Below, piece after piece: positions 26,901-33,855 of a stretch of 56,986 nt of DNA (its first letter is position 1; every line of letters begins with the position of its first letter). This stretch comes from a virus. The stretch lies in IMG/VR virus record IMGVR_UViG_3300021964_008614, positions 1 to 56,986 of that record; one strand, given 5' to 3'. A model generated the notes under the pieces. The model did not search any database. It saw nothing but the letters and a program-made list of their open reading frames with translations, and was not told the origin of the DNA. A program made the position numbers and the translations under genes.

Positions 26901-29858
26901 ATCTCTGTTATGTATCAATTGCTGATCATTTAGATAAACATAAACTGCTTTTGCAGAAACTGTTTTTAAATCAAATGGCTCAGTAAGACTATAAAATTTA
27001 TTTCCTATATCAACAACTGTAAATGAACGTTTGTTACTTGCTCCATTACCAATCATATCTGTCCAATAGAACGCTGTTTGCTTAGATTTTTCTGACTTCC
27101 ATTTTTGTAAGGTTTTATCAACAAGATATCTTGCTTCGCCATCAATGCCTAAATCTGTTGCTATCGAAATAAATGCTCTTTTAAACTTAGCATATTCTTT
27201 TCTTGCAAAGCGTAATGCTTTTACTGAATTATATTTCTTGTTGGTAATATGATATGATGCAAGAGAAATAGGACCACTATGCTGTACAAACTTTGTACCA
27301 AATTCTGATAGTTGACCTAAGTTACGTAGATTACTACTACCTGGATATTTTCCTTCAAATCCTGATACATTTTCAATAATAGTAGTTACATGATCAGCAA
27401 CTTCACCGTATGTAAAATCGTTTATATTTTCATTAAGCGGATTGTGTTCTAAGTTTATAGGAAATGCATAATGACCGTTGTTGTTTTTATCTGCCTCACT
27501 TGTACAATGTAAAATTATATTATCATTATTTGCAAGATTACTTGTAAATGTAATGTATGCTATTCCGTTTTCTCTGTTGATTTCCCAATCAGTTCTACGT
27601 TCATTGTTAACAAATACCTTAACATCAAGGTTGTTAAGATCGCCGCTTCTATCATAAACATCTACAGCAAAATTATTACGTTGTCCTGAAACAACATATT
27701 GTCTAATTACTTTTTGTTTACTATCTGCTATTGCTTTTTTCCAACCACTTACACTCTTATAAGAAGTTAAATCAGTATACTTTCTTAAAGTTGCAATATC
27801 GGTTTTTTGTGAAAAATTCACTTGGCCTTGAGTATATGTAAATTCTTCATTTAAAAGATTAAAGTTAAAAACGATATCGCCACTGTTTTCAATGTTTCTA
27901 TATGTTAGCGGAAAGCCTAAGACGCTGTCGTTTGCTCCCGAACCTTGTTTATAAGAAAATAGTTTATTACCAATAAACGAATTACTTGCATATGTTGAAA
28001 AAGAATTATCATCTGCATCATATAAATCAAACAATGGTGCTTGGTTGGCTGTAAGTTTATCTTGTGCTTTTTGCCATTTAGTACCATCATACCAATAAAT
28101 TTTACCTTGATTTGTTGTACCATTTCGAACAAGAACTGTTTCATTTGTTTGAGGCTCAGTATCTGTTTCTTCTTGCAGAGAAATTTGTCTTGTGCCAAGA
28201 TGATTAATAAAGTTGACTTTGTAAATTCTACCATTGACTCTGATATCAGGATCTGCTGTAAACAATACACGTTGTCCGTCAATTAAATCTACACCGTCAA
28301 TATTATAACCTATTGATCCTTCAATAATTGAAAATACATCAATTGTTTTGTCGTCAATTAGATCTACATTAGATTTAAATTTTGATCCATAATTATATAA
28401 TCTTAATCCTGCATCAAATTCTATAATAGGTCTTTTTGCACGTTGGCTCTGATCAAACTCTGTAGGTGTTCCGTTTGCCTTTGCAACTTTTTCAATAACG
28501 TCTCTATGAAACCACCTGTTGTGTCTGGACCATTGATTACCGTCAATCGCCGCACGGTTGATTGTAATATAATCTTGTTCTTTTGGATAATTTAATGCTT
28601 GTCCGAATGGTAGTTTATCAAAGTTTTCAGTATCAAAAGGTATAAACAGATTAGAACTATATGCTCCAGTGATTTCTAAATCTGCTTTACTAATAAGTTT
28701 AATACTGTCACCAACTCCTTCTACATACCAAGTGCCTTCTCCATATTTTGCAGGAGTAACATCTCCAAGAAATTCAACAAGCATACCATTTGATAAGTCG
28801 GTGTCGGTTCTTGTTGTGTAAGTTTTCTTTTGTAGTATTTCTTCTTCTACATTAATTTCAGTATTTTCTAAGATGTTATACATTAATATAGTACCACTTG
28901 TATTAACATCATTTTTACTAATGTAAAATAATCTGTCTGGTGCGTTTAACGGCACTGTAAATTTTAGTGTTCCCTTCTCTACAAATACTGTTGCGGATTC
29001 AACTCCGTCTGTATATAATGTAGATATGTTATCGCCTTCTGTGAATCCTTCGATACCACCTTCCACAGGTTCTACTATGTATTCACCAGTGTCGTATCCA
29101 TCGCTGTCAAAAAGTTCTGACTCAAACTTACCAGGAGCCAACACCCCTTCTACTGTTTCAGTAATAATTGCTTGACCAGGGGTAAAGGCTCTGTTTGTTG
29201 CGAATGCAATAGGATGTCCCGGACAATCAATTTCAAATATGTAAGTTTGACCTTTGTATAGTTTTAAAGTAGGATTTTGTGTTAAACCTGTTGGCGTAAA
29301 CTTGTAGGCTACGTTGTCATCATTTTCCTCCAATGATACTTTAAATGTTGAAACTATCTCTTTAGATTGTCCAAAAATAGATAATATTTGGGGACCAGAA
29401 GGTAACCAATAGTATTCTCTAAAATTAACAAACTTGTCCCAATCAATATGCGGATTCCATGCATAGTATTCTTGTGCATTAATTTTGCTATGATCTTTGT
29501 TTGTATTTCCAAATGAACGTAATTGATTAATATAATCATTATAGTCTTTATAATATGTTACGTTGTCTATATCATCTTTAAGGACCAATGCTGGTTCTAA
29601 TTGATAATCTTCTCTTGTCTTAGTTACATCGCCGACATAATTATCATCGGCGGCATACGCTTTAGCATCTTTTCTGCCGTAATATGCATTAAGTTTTTCA
29701 ACCACACCTGGTTGAATAAGTTGATCAAGCGTACTTGTTAAAAACTTTTTGTTTGCCGGTGTTCTAAAATAACGAGGTAGATGACTTAGGCTGGTTCTTT
29801 TTTCATTTTCACCATCTGGATTAATCGGAAACTCGTTTTGATCATTGTCATAAGCCAT
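14979..29858 (-). CDS. Giant 4,959-residue mosaic virion protein (baseplate/fibre-associated)
   Basis: One uninterrupted frame of 14,880 bases starting one base inside the gp6 stop, with GGAGG upstream. It matches the very large structural protein that follows gp6 in marine T4-like phages. Reading along it: an N-terminal region (EYYAWNPHIDWDKFVNFREYYW) of the giant-family type; aromatic short modules at about 1480, 1738, 2232 and 2843 with the pattern W/Y-x-Y-x-D/E-x-V-x-Y-x-Y-x-A, like small carbohydrate-binding modules; FG-GAP-like blades at about 2145-3140 (for example YGESVAVSTDGKFIAVGAPN); glycine-rich repeats (NPGRGYKTVP, NPGTGYLGAP) at about 3520-3970; and tandem fibre-like beta repeats from about 4330 to the end (vxVNxxxV..Y...LTFTTAP). 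No protease or hydrolase motif was found. The likely role is a long side fibre or baseplate-attached adhesin. Domain boundaries are approximate. Confidence 0.75.
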   Translation of the reverse strand: MAYDNDQNEFPINPDGENEKRTSLSHLPRYFRTPANKKFLTSTLDQLIQPGVVEKLNAYYGRKDAKAYAADDNYVGDVTKTREDYQLEPALVLKDDIDNVTYYKDYNDYINQLRSFGNTNKDHSKINAQEYYAWNPHIDWDKFVNFREYYWLPSGPQILSIFGQSKEIVSTFKVSLEENDDNVAYKFTPTGLTQNPTLKLYKGQTYIFEIDCPGHPIAFATNRAFTPGQAIITETVEGVLAPGKFESELFDSDGYDTGEYIVEPVEGGIEGFTEGDNISTLYTDGVESATVFVEKGTLKFTVPLNAPDRLFYISKNDVNTSGTILMYNILENTEINVEEEILQKKTYTTRTDTDLSNGMLVEFLGDVTPAKYGEGTWYVEGVGDSIKLISKADLEITGAYSSNLFIPFDTENFDKLPFGQALNYPKEQDYITINRAAIDGNQWSRHNRWFHRDVIEKVAKANGTPTEFDQSQRAKRPIIEFDAGLRLYNYGSKFKSNVDLIDDKTIDVFSIIEGSIGYNIDGVDLIDGQRVLFTADPDIRVNGRIYKVNFINHLGTRQISLQEETDTEPQTNETVLVRNGTTNQGKIYWYDGTKWQKAQDKLTANQAPLFDLYDADDNSFSTYASNSFIGNKLFSYKQGSGANDSVLGFPLTYRNIENSGDIVFNFNLLNEEFTYTQGQVNFSQKTDIATLRKYTDLTSYKSVSGWKKAIADSKQKVIRQYVVSGQRNNFAVDVYDRSGDLNNLDVKVFVNNERRTDWEINRENGIAYITFTSNLANNDNIILHCTSEADKNNNGHYAFPINLEHNPLNENINDFTYGEVADHVTTIIENVSGFEGKYPGSSNLRNLGQLSEFGTKFVQHSGPISLASYHITNKKYNSVKALRFARKEYAKFKRAFISIATDLGIDGEARYLVDKTLQKWKSEKSKQTAFYWTDMIGNGASNKRSFTVVDIGNKFYSLTEPFDLKTVSAKAVYVYLNDQQLIHNRDYIFTTEGFIQITDKITLTVNDIIDIYEYESTDASYIPPTPTKLGLWPLHIPVKYTDNTYQTPQQVIKGHDGSIIKAYGDYRDDLILELEKRIYNNIKVTYDKDIFDVDSFVGHKSRDTGFTNKDLDDIIITDFAEWLSIAGDPDYTDTSFYDRDNSFTWNYSFMVDPYNEKLPGFWRAIYKQYLGTDSPHTTPWKILGYIDQPDWWETVYGPAPYTKENLILWEDLQEGRVREPGNPVRYRPNYARKDLLKHIPVNSQGVLLSPYESGYAQGLIVPQTNNNFVFGDEAPTETAWRRSSEYAFAYITAWMIHQPAKVIGLGFDRSRIKRNNAGQIVYTGNNKRIKLDSLIFPNTSESSVRITTAGIVNYIFNYINADVTKLNEEYSKEIKNLKIQLGFKVGGFSTKDKFRLILDSRTPNNKGNVFIPEENYKLFLNTSSPVDTVTYSGVIIEKRAAGFLVRGYDKSKPYFDYYKHLERAKDPVINIGGVSESFLEWEAGQRYQKDQIVRFGDSFFRVKVSGTFDTFSTDNFVKLVELPIEGGKDAILRRTFEEDTSKLNYGTLFRTYQEVVDFLLGYGKYLESQGFNFEKFNQAIETIENWELSAREFLFWTTQNWNEGALLTLSPSAINLQFSRDYVVVDNLFDNFYDYTLLKADGQKLQEDFANTIRSSQNEFGLTLKNTADGIYFVKLPLVQKEHVCLLDNKTVFNDTIYNPAPGYRQARVRVLGYRSTDWNGSVNIPGFTLDDVNVKDWTQNTDYDIADVVYYKTRYYSAKQKITGTTTFNEDEWYILNQKPTAGLIPNFDYKANQFADFYDLDTDNFDSEQQRLAQHLIGYQKRTYLENIINDDVSQYKFYQGFIQDKGTKNSLEKLFDALSNTENSSLEFFEDWAFKVGQYGASESFEEVEYEIDESKFRLSPQPFQLVQTINPQSTDLVYRYTPVDVYSKPSNYDHKPFPTKYIDENDTYIKTAGYVAEEDIDYKVKNYNDILDLDLNQVEIGQYIWVAQKGQTWDVLRQTETEMKVTDIVNSDSSKSIEIKTRKAPTVDKDDIIGILGVGEKQNRFYKVLRVSLNVIYAETTGEVEDATEVDGFILKLVSSRVQTLTDVNEKITRDNYSTQERVWVDYDENNRWTVVENTNAHRLEQTIYNSTVEGLLGTDQRAFGTSISSNANNTTVAVGSPSSTVNGRVDVHFRPGENIRLVLAQTIDCPINFLDGENSFGRATALSSDAKWLFVGLPYASNVKTKYKGQFNSGQVYQKDEIVKYTNQYWKAKNIIEPTDPSLDFQSFSSHIRHLIGTYDAETQQYDNIYYILRGNFLFQEETTDHVLIRAPRLAYVATTPGDSLQLFWNDINTRYPSGVQPFNGDPTLNKQFFDGNHTITEKIDDILLVDNTQAIPSVNDVISSSTAVGVVAFRYTTGDNRTLIYIKDANGDFESTGNLFVGDISIGAYERAVEQDDEALGGWWKIDVGGTFQSTATIETKPYLVIQDVIQAGVSRTPNYYENVLRITDPQTSPTITSYIETLTYTGDNGDEIADKWVFRAPRSLDNNLAVGETFNFFFNEYRNTDGILQDPSVISSVITHDYLNNTEHTINDLWDGWIEINLTNFDDRGSPTPGDPDYNPNYGNPFVPIVGDTIQDNDTLATAEVTYVEKTFNDLRVWVKNVTGTWKLGNINGAISSASIVGGSQGQGVLRLIGTTDTVNLQSTTAGFIVVVDRGVNLPRGTSRTLQGFEYWVYKSILLDGIARDANPPAKTNNDWQRVYNIPADTNGTSSGLQRQGAYAVYQRNASNFYTLENIYVTPDVEADRYLGSEIKIVSHTNNTYSAYILSKGNGTFDQPGRINILNWTASGGWKLGADDNYRGDFQVNVSYFEGEYVKINNQVYQAKTNLIAGTFNVNDWEQILTGVDLNGFLPNNTGFITGTDSAIETENLYEFGTQFDVSFTGDVLATIVKYGDTVDSSIATRKLVIYRKSLLGHYVFDQMIDSPLADINYGESVAVSTDGKFIAVGAPNYSAKYSNEGTVFIYEQVDGRFTQVQHLTGPKGLPNEKFGTVVKYDNDRIVVHSAGGDLFSNTNFDTGTTVFDNGTTYFTSTLVDTGEVFVFELLGNRYVYSDKLEFADRKTLYFGKTMLLKGNHIYVCLPQYKRDSNNAQGALLDYRVKLNSKLWERKRNARPLVDVEKIKGITIYNKDTKTVEEYLDYIDPLQGKIAGQAEVELSFKTSFDPATYNNAETTLVNKDTTHFTAKEMVGKLWWDTDAVRFINPYSNTGNIFNVSNTMNTIFPGTEVEVYEWVESKISPEVWDNQADSEEGLALGISGTTKYGMNAYCTKRIYDEPAQKFTTYYYFWVRNKKTVPDVPGRTISSSDVQELIRDPSAQGYKYISLLSNNEWTAHNLESTIKGLSTVLKFSYWTIGNIEKNIHNQYRIITDGLETSVPKSDFERKWYDSLIGYDEQGREVPDRFLGEKERYGILNTPRQTMFVNRVEALKQLVERVNSVLIKNIIIDDFDLSDLTSNDPIPTVASRRYDVQIDSNAELEFVAVGRVRRATLSATIQDGKILRVDITNPGRGYKTVPTIKINSATGEGAEVRLEINNVGAVTSASIVNSGTNYQQSDTITVRNFTVLTTVDASFANKWSLYEYQGGINPWNRVASQRYDVQPYWNYADWYTTGYNNLTKADYIIDETYELESLADTFGDIVKINSVGSGGWLLLRKIDDQANVDYTVNYETIGRQNATIQLSKSIYDYSNETVGFDSFGYDDNAFDLQPVDELRIILETLRDKILIDNLAVHYNELFFAQMRYVLAEQPFVDWMFKTSFVKAKHNIGALRKDVTFNNDFLESYEAYTNEVKPYKTKIREYLSTYEGTDNSQTMVTDFDLPAVYDEQAGRILPQNVVVQNNELKVASNVINSYPFKHWLDNASYQITGINIADAGSGYENAPGVEFVGGGGTGAKATAYVGGGKITEIKIDNPGTGYLGAPSVVLNGSTADGGRVAKVSSVIGNTNLRTTHMNVKFDRVTGTFFITTLDEIENFVGSGSKFTYKLKWPADVRTDKIKITVGDLEILPSRYTIENIEDSVGRTHKRKIAQITFDTPPANNLNIKIEYKKDISLLTAADRINLFYNPQTGMIANDLGQLLDGIDYGGVQVKSFNFGGGSGWDADEWFTSAYDTYDNTYEDEVFRLGDDSTKVYDFAQPLETGITYNVYKNGTRIDDPNYPSNPTNPDALIPSIIGAGQTGFILTDDGTEVESTVIKFDEEVVSTQSGDVIVIRKNTSDGSFIPDPRAYDTIVTGGDLAYSTATGLNPEDINIDGDGFVTPTTSKGPEELVPGQVLDTLDIKVYDRVGEGGSIIESVSYVANGTATTYKFTGLPQTNDAIFVKVNNVIVSDYTVNYKNKELTFTTAPANNSRINIVTMSGNGEGILDMDTFDGDGSTLQFVTQVDWKENLSSIVTVNGEKVNYILETTDSSYDTANKTVISFGAPPTDNAVINYAIYASEAQTFSEIKTDNLVADGSSASYELSITPFSSLPASHNLIVKVGDNILNAGYNEKFTIDNRIEYQLRNWQQPGGTLGADDIIVLLNGRQLTYTSDFIFRPANSSVEIFENVAQQGDKLEIFVTTDGEYTVSGNTLTLDTVPTENTLISVTHFSNHDIQQIDRKNYDIVTRTTVQFESAGDIEYNHLLAGLIRLQRPTIDAEYVWVILNGKLQTPSVDYKVTNDKLFVRMAQPLDANDVIELIQFAEDGPTVSKFGYRQFKDMLNRTVYKRLGDSNSYRLAKDLKIFDKEIIVDDASKMFVPEKESNTPGVLFINGERIEYFVKDGNSLQQLRRGTMGTGVKEIHNVGDQLFDQGFQQTVPYQDQTLVNTYNGDGCTKTFNLDWEPDSVNEFEVFVGGRRLRKTAILTFDPTVDQDSPEGDVTAPAEFSISSPNILTITTAPADGVRITIVRKIGKIWNEPGKTLGKTENAIAQFLRAEEVDLPK

Positions 29859-32800
29859 TAGTAACTGCTTCCTCCGCCGTTTGATCCGCTTGAACTACTT
29901 GATACACTTAATGCACTTGATGTTATGCCTGCATTTGGTGTTGATGCTGTTGTTACTACCGCACCCGATGCTTTTAATCTCGATGCTGTTACACTATCAA
30001 TAATTTCTATGTCGTCAACTGTTGCACTTGAAATAAAGATTTCATCACTTTCAGTTGTAATTTCGTATAAACTTCCAAAAACTTTTTCCGTTTGTGTTGG
30101 CACTAATACTATTGTGTTAATATCTGGTGCTAAACTGTTCATAATAAATGTCGCTAATTCTGTAAAACTAAACTTGTCGCCAAAGTCCCAAAACTCTAAA
30201 CTAAAGAATGCATTAATTGCTGTAACAATACGCAATTTAATATCATTATCATTTGTTACTTGTTCATTATTTTTTACAACCTTAAAGATTGCTTGTAAGT
30301 CTGGATCTGCTTTTTGTCCAAATAGAATTTTATATTTTACTGGATGATAAATTACTTCATCACTGATTGATTTTATTTTATTAATACTTGCACCAAAGTT
30401 CTGAAATAATTGGTCTGAACTTGGTGGTAATGGTTTATTCTCAGTTGCACCTGACAAGTATTCCCTAAAACTTCTATCATATGTAGATGTTAACAAATAT
30501 GTATCAATTATATTTGTACTACTTGGATCTAATCTATTATTTTCGTCTGCACTGTGTACGTATTGAAATTTAATTTTATCTCTTCCTTTATATGCTTTAT
30601 AATTTGTAATCAAAGAAAGCATTCCAGTAGTTTTATTGTATTGTTTAAAAATATTAGGATTAGTAAAGTAAAAAATTGTGCCGTCATCAAATGTAGATAA
30701 TGCTCCTGTAGATGCTTCGAATTCAAATACTTTAATATTTTCTACTTGCGGATCAACGTAATTAAAGTTAGTTGATTGGTTGTTTGTTATTTCTTCTTTT
30801 ACAAAAACCCATTTTGTCAAAGGATCAGTATCTGGTTCTACAAAGTTTAAGAAAGAGTCGGGATTATCAATCACTCCGTCGCTATCACTATCAAAGAAAC
30901 TTACTTCAACTTTTTTACTGTTTACATATCCCTCTTCATCTCTATATTCTTTTGTAATTTGCCAAGGGTAATCAATAGTAAATGCATCAGTTGATCCTGG
31001 CTGTCTATTAATAGATAGTAAATTAATTTTATCTGTTATAATTTTGCCTGTTCTACTATCATAAATTTGATCTGTTTCATCAAAATAAAATCTAACTTCT
31101 TTGTCACTTTCAAAAATATACCTTACACCTCTATATGTAATTGTATATTTTTCTCCATCAGTTTCAAATAACAATAACCAACTCGAGTCTAAATTTTGAT
31201 TAGAACTGTCTCCTGATCTTCCTGTGTTAAACGCATTACCGATACTTAAATTGCTATTAAGAATAAGTCTCCATTCTCTATCAACAAGACTATAACGTAA
31301 TCCAAATGTTTTAAAAGCAAAAATTTGATCAATCATTTGTGATATTACATCCGATGTTAATGACGTTGCAAACTTAGGTTTGATTTCGTTTAACCTTGCA
31401 CCGGTCGGAATAACATCATTAAAGACTATAGGTCCTTGACCATCTTCATAATTTTCTGTTCCGTCGCCGTTTACTTGAACAACTTTTGTCCAAAGGAATT
31501 TTGTTGCACCTGGATGATCTGCTTCACCAGTCATTAGTTTATTAAGATCGTTAGTCATAAAATGTTGACCTGCTGGGGCAATAAATTTAACCAGTGCTCC
31601 GGGTTCCAAATATCTTAAAGCACTACCAGTAAATGTTCCTGTTGTTAATGTAATATCAAGTGCATCTTTAAGGAAACCACTCGAATTATTAGTTTGTCTT
31701 GCTATCTGTGTCCAAGTTGCGTCTAAGTCATTTGTAGATGTTTTTGGAAATTCACTAAGATAAAAATTTCTAAGTAAAATATTTCTTAATATAGGTTGTA
31801 CAACGTTTTCTACACGACCTTCAACATCGGTTCTTGTAACAAAACTAAAGTTAACTTTTTTATCAAACACTTCTCTATAAAGTGCACCGTCATCACCATA
31901 AATGTTAGTACTTGAATATTTTCCAGTTGAATCAATTAGATCAAAGTATCTGCTAATACCACTTGATGTTCTGTTAATACTTTTACTTTTAATAATTTCT
32001 TGACTAACAGTTCTTGGTGCTACTTGGTAATCTTCACCGGTAATCATTCTATTCTGTGTATAGAATGTTGAAGGAGCATTTTCTTTTATGCTTTGACTTG
32101 TTTCTGTACTACTTGCATTATCAACTGTGTATCTTAAAGAAGCAACAATCGTAATATTTTCGTTAGTACCAGATCTGCTTCTATATGGAACACTGATTGT
32201 GATGTTTGTTAATTCTTCAGGTTGGATAGCATAATTTCTACCTATAGATTTTCTATAGTAAACTCTAAATTTACCTTTAGGTAAATTACCAAATGTACCA
32301 TCAGCAAAAAGTAAACTTATTCTGTCTTCAATTCTTGTTAATACTGTATAGATATCTCTTTGGTCTTTACTAAGACTATTGTAAATTACATTATTGCCTT
32401 CCACGGCATCTACTTTAGTCCATTGACTTGATTCATTACCATTTGAGTCAAGTTTGTATAACCAAACATCTGAGTTGTTAATATTAGTTGCATCAATTGC
32501 AACAGTTTGATTTGTTGTTGGACTATCTACAGTAAATACTCCATTGTCTAAAACACCTTGTCTAAAATGTAGAAAGTATCCTGTGTTACTACTTCCAGCA
32601 CCTTTGCCGTCTTCTCTATATAAAAATGCTAAACTGTTTCCAGGTAAAGGTGTTTCTTCGAAAATTTTGTCTTTAGTAATACTGGCACTTGTTACTTCAA
32701 ACACCATATTCTTTTCGCCTACGTTTTTATTAAAACTATAAATTGGTAAGTTTGTGTTTGTTGCATTATAACGATACTGCTCAGTAGTAATACCGTTGAT

Positions 32801-33334
32801 TGTTTCTTTTTTAATAGGTCGACCAATAATAGAATTTTCTGGTAATGCAGAATTAAGCACTTTTCTAAATTGTTCTGACCAATCAGGGTTAGAAGGATCA
32901 TTCCAAATAATAGTTTGGTTAGAAAGATTTACTCCGTTACTGTCAACAATTTCTTCCGAAGTCTGCACACTTTCAAACTTTAATAACCCGTTAGCACATT
33001 GATTACGTTTTGGATTATAAGAAAGTAAACGTGCTAACCGTAGTACGCTTTCCCTACGCTCTGCTAATTCTAAATAATTTTCACGTGCATTTAAATCTAC
33101 TCTAAATGCTAAATTCTGTCCAAGGTAAGCAATCAAGTCAATCAAAGCAAGATATTCACTTGATTCAATATAATCGTTAAAGTCTTCTGGATAGTTTTGA
33201 CGCAGATAGTTGATCATTGTACGGCGTAGACTATCAAAGTCATACGACTTAAAGTCTGCGTTTTTAAATGTTTGATATACTCTCTTCCAGTCTTCTGCAA
33301 GTAGTAATCTATTCTGTCTATCTGTTGTTGACAT
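29858..33334 (-). CDS. gp6: Baseplate wedge protein gp6
   Basis: 1,158 residues, much longer than T4 gp6 (660), as is usual in marine relatives. The N-terminal region is diagnostic: DWKRVYQTFKNADFKSYDFD, LRRTMINYLRQNYPEDFNDYIESSEY and the IAYLGQNLAFRVDLNARENYLE helix. gp6 dimers form the inner ring of wedges that holds the baseplate together. The middle and C-terminal regions are beta-rich; the extreme end is a Ser/Gly-rich tail (SSSSSGSNGGGSSY). It starts at an ATG with AAGGAATAGGA upstream and a late promoter at 33354, and its stop overlaps the giant gene's ATG, implying coupled production of wedge and giant protein. Confidence 0.92.
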   Translation of the reverse strand: MSTTDRQNRLLLAEDWKRVYQTFKNADFKSYDFDSLRRTMINYLRQNYPEDFNDYIESSEYLALIDLIAYLGQNLAFRVDLNARENYLELAERRESVLRLARLLSYNPKRNQCANGLLKFESVQTSEEIVDSNGVNLSNQTIIWNDPSNPDWSEQFRKVLNSALPENSIIGRPIKKETINGITTEQYRYNATNTNLPIYSFNKNVGEKNMVFEVTSASITKDKIFEETPLPGNSLAFLYREDGKGAGSSNTGYFLHFRQGVLDNGVFTVDSPTTNQTVAIDATNINNSDVWLYKLDSNGNESSQWTKVDAVEGNNVIYNSLSKDQRDIYTVLTRIEDRISLLFADGTFGNLPKGKFRVYYRKSIGRNYAIQPEELTNITISVPYRSRSGTNENITIVASLRYTVDNASSTETSQSIKENAPSTFYTQNRMITGEDYQVAPRTVSQEIIKSKSINRTSSGISRYFDLIDSTGKYSSTNIYGDDGALYREVFDKKVNFSFVTRTDVEGRVENVVQPILRNILLRNFYLSEFPKTSTNDLDATWTQIARQTNNSSGFLKDALDITLTTGTFTGSALRYLEPGALVKFIAPAGQHFMTNDLNKLMTGEADHPGATKFLWTKVVQVNGDGTENYEDGQGPIVFNDVIPTGARLNEIKPKFATSLTSDVISQMIDQIFAFKTFGLRYSLVDREWRLILNSNLSIGNAFNTGRSGDSSNQNLDSSWLLLFETDGEKYTITYRGVRYIFESDKEVRFYFDETDQIYDSRTGKIITDKINLLSINRQPGSTDAFTIDYPWQITKEYRDEEGYVNSKKVEVSFFDSDSDGVIDNPDSFLNFVEPDTDPLTKWVFVKEEITNNQSTNFNYVDPQVENIKVFEFEASTGALSTFDDGTIFYFTNPNIFKQYNKTTGMLSLITNYKAYKGRDKIKFQYVHSADENNRLDPSSTNIIDTYLLTSTYDRSFREYLSGATENKPLPPSSDQLFQNFGASINKIKSISDEVIYHPVKYKILFGQKADPDLQAIFKVVKNNEQVTNDNDIKLRIVTAINAFFSLEFWDFGDKFSFTELATFIMNSLAPDINTIVLVPTQTEKVFGSLYEITTESDEIFISSATVDDIEIIDSVTASRLKASGAVVTTASTPNAGITSSALSVSSSSSGSNGGGSSY

Positions 33335-33353
33335 TCCTATTCCTTGTTATAAA

Positions 33354-33362
33354 GTATTTATT
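33354..33362 (-). promoter_or_regulatory. T4-type late promoter (AATAAATAC) for gp6
   Basis: Minus-strand AATAAATAC with a predicted 15-base leader before the ATG at 33334. It sits in the 56-base gap between gp25 and gp6. Confidence 0.65.
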
Positions 33363-33390
33363 TGTTTGAGATAACCGAGTACTTAAATCT

Positions 33391-33837
33391 CTAATCTAAG
33401 AAGCCATTTCTTTGATCAAACTGTAATTTCATGTTTTCAGAGATATTATATGGTAGATATTGTAGTTCACACTCTATTTGAATACCACTTTCATACTGAT
33501 CAACAATCACTCTTGCGGCATTAATTCTTGGATCTGCATTTATAATTGTTGTTACATTGTCTGCTATTGCTTCTTTTAAATTTTCAGTCAAAGGTTCAAA
33601 CAAAACGTCCCAAATAATTGTTCCAAATTCTGGATTTTCTAATTTTTCTCCTTGCCTAATATGAAAGTGATTTAGTAGATCTTGCTTGATAAGACCTATA
33701 TCATATAGTGTGTATGATAAGTTATTAGGATTTACTGTGCTTAAACCTCTATAAGTTTGCTGTTTTACAACAGGTTGCTGTCTAAGGTTTTCTTTAACAC
33801 GTACATTTTTAATTGTATCTTTTTCTAAACTACTCAT
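33391..33837 (-). CDS. gp25: Baseplate wedge protein gp25
   Basis: 148 residues (T4 gp25 has 132). The gp25/lysozyme-like fold is marked by DIGLIKQDLLNHFHIRQGEKLENPEFGT (key pieces: LNHFHIRQGE, NPEFGTIIWDVLFEP) and a central IADNVTTIINADPRI helix-strand. The protein initiates sheath polymerisation at the wedge. The EPR-like core common to gp25 homologues is present as ENPEFG. The ATG has no Shine-Dalgarno sequence: only 18 bases separate it from the gp5 stop, and these contain a late box ending five bases before the ATG, so its own message is predicted to be leaderless. Readthrough from gp5 would supply a second, longer message. Confidence 0.92.
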   Translation of the reverse strand: MSSLEKDTIKNVRVKENLRQQPVVKQQTYRGLSTVNPNNLSYTLYDIGLIKQDLLNHFHIRQGEKLENPEFGTIIWDVLFEPLTENLKEAIADNVTTIINADPRINAARVIVDQYESGIQIECELQYLPYNISENMKLQFDQRNGFLD

Positions 33838-33841
33838 ATGT

Positions 33842-33850
33842 GTATTTATG
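33842..33850 (-). promoter_or_regulatory. T4-type late promoter (CATAAATAC) placed for a leaderless gp25 mRNA
   Basis: Minus-strand CATAAATAC lies between the gp5 stop and the gp25 ATG. With the T4 box at -13 to -6, position +1 is the A of the ATG at 33837. No ribosome binding site fits in the remaining five bases. Confidence 0.6.
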
Positions 33851-33855
33851 TGCTG

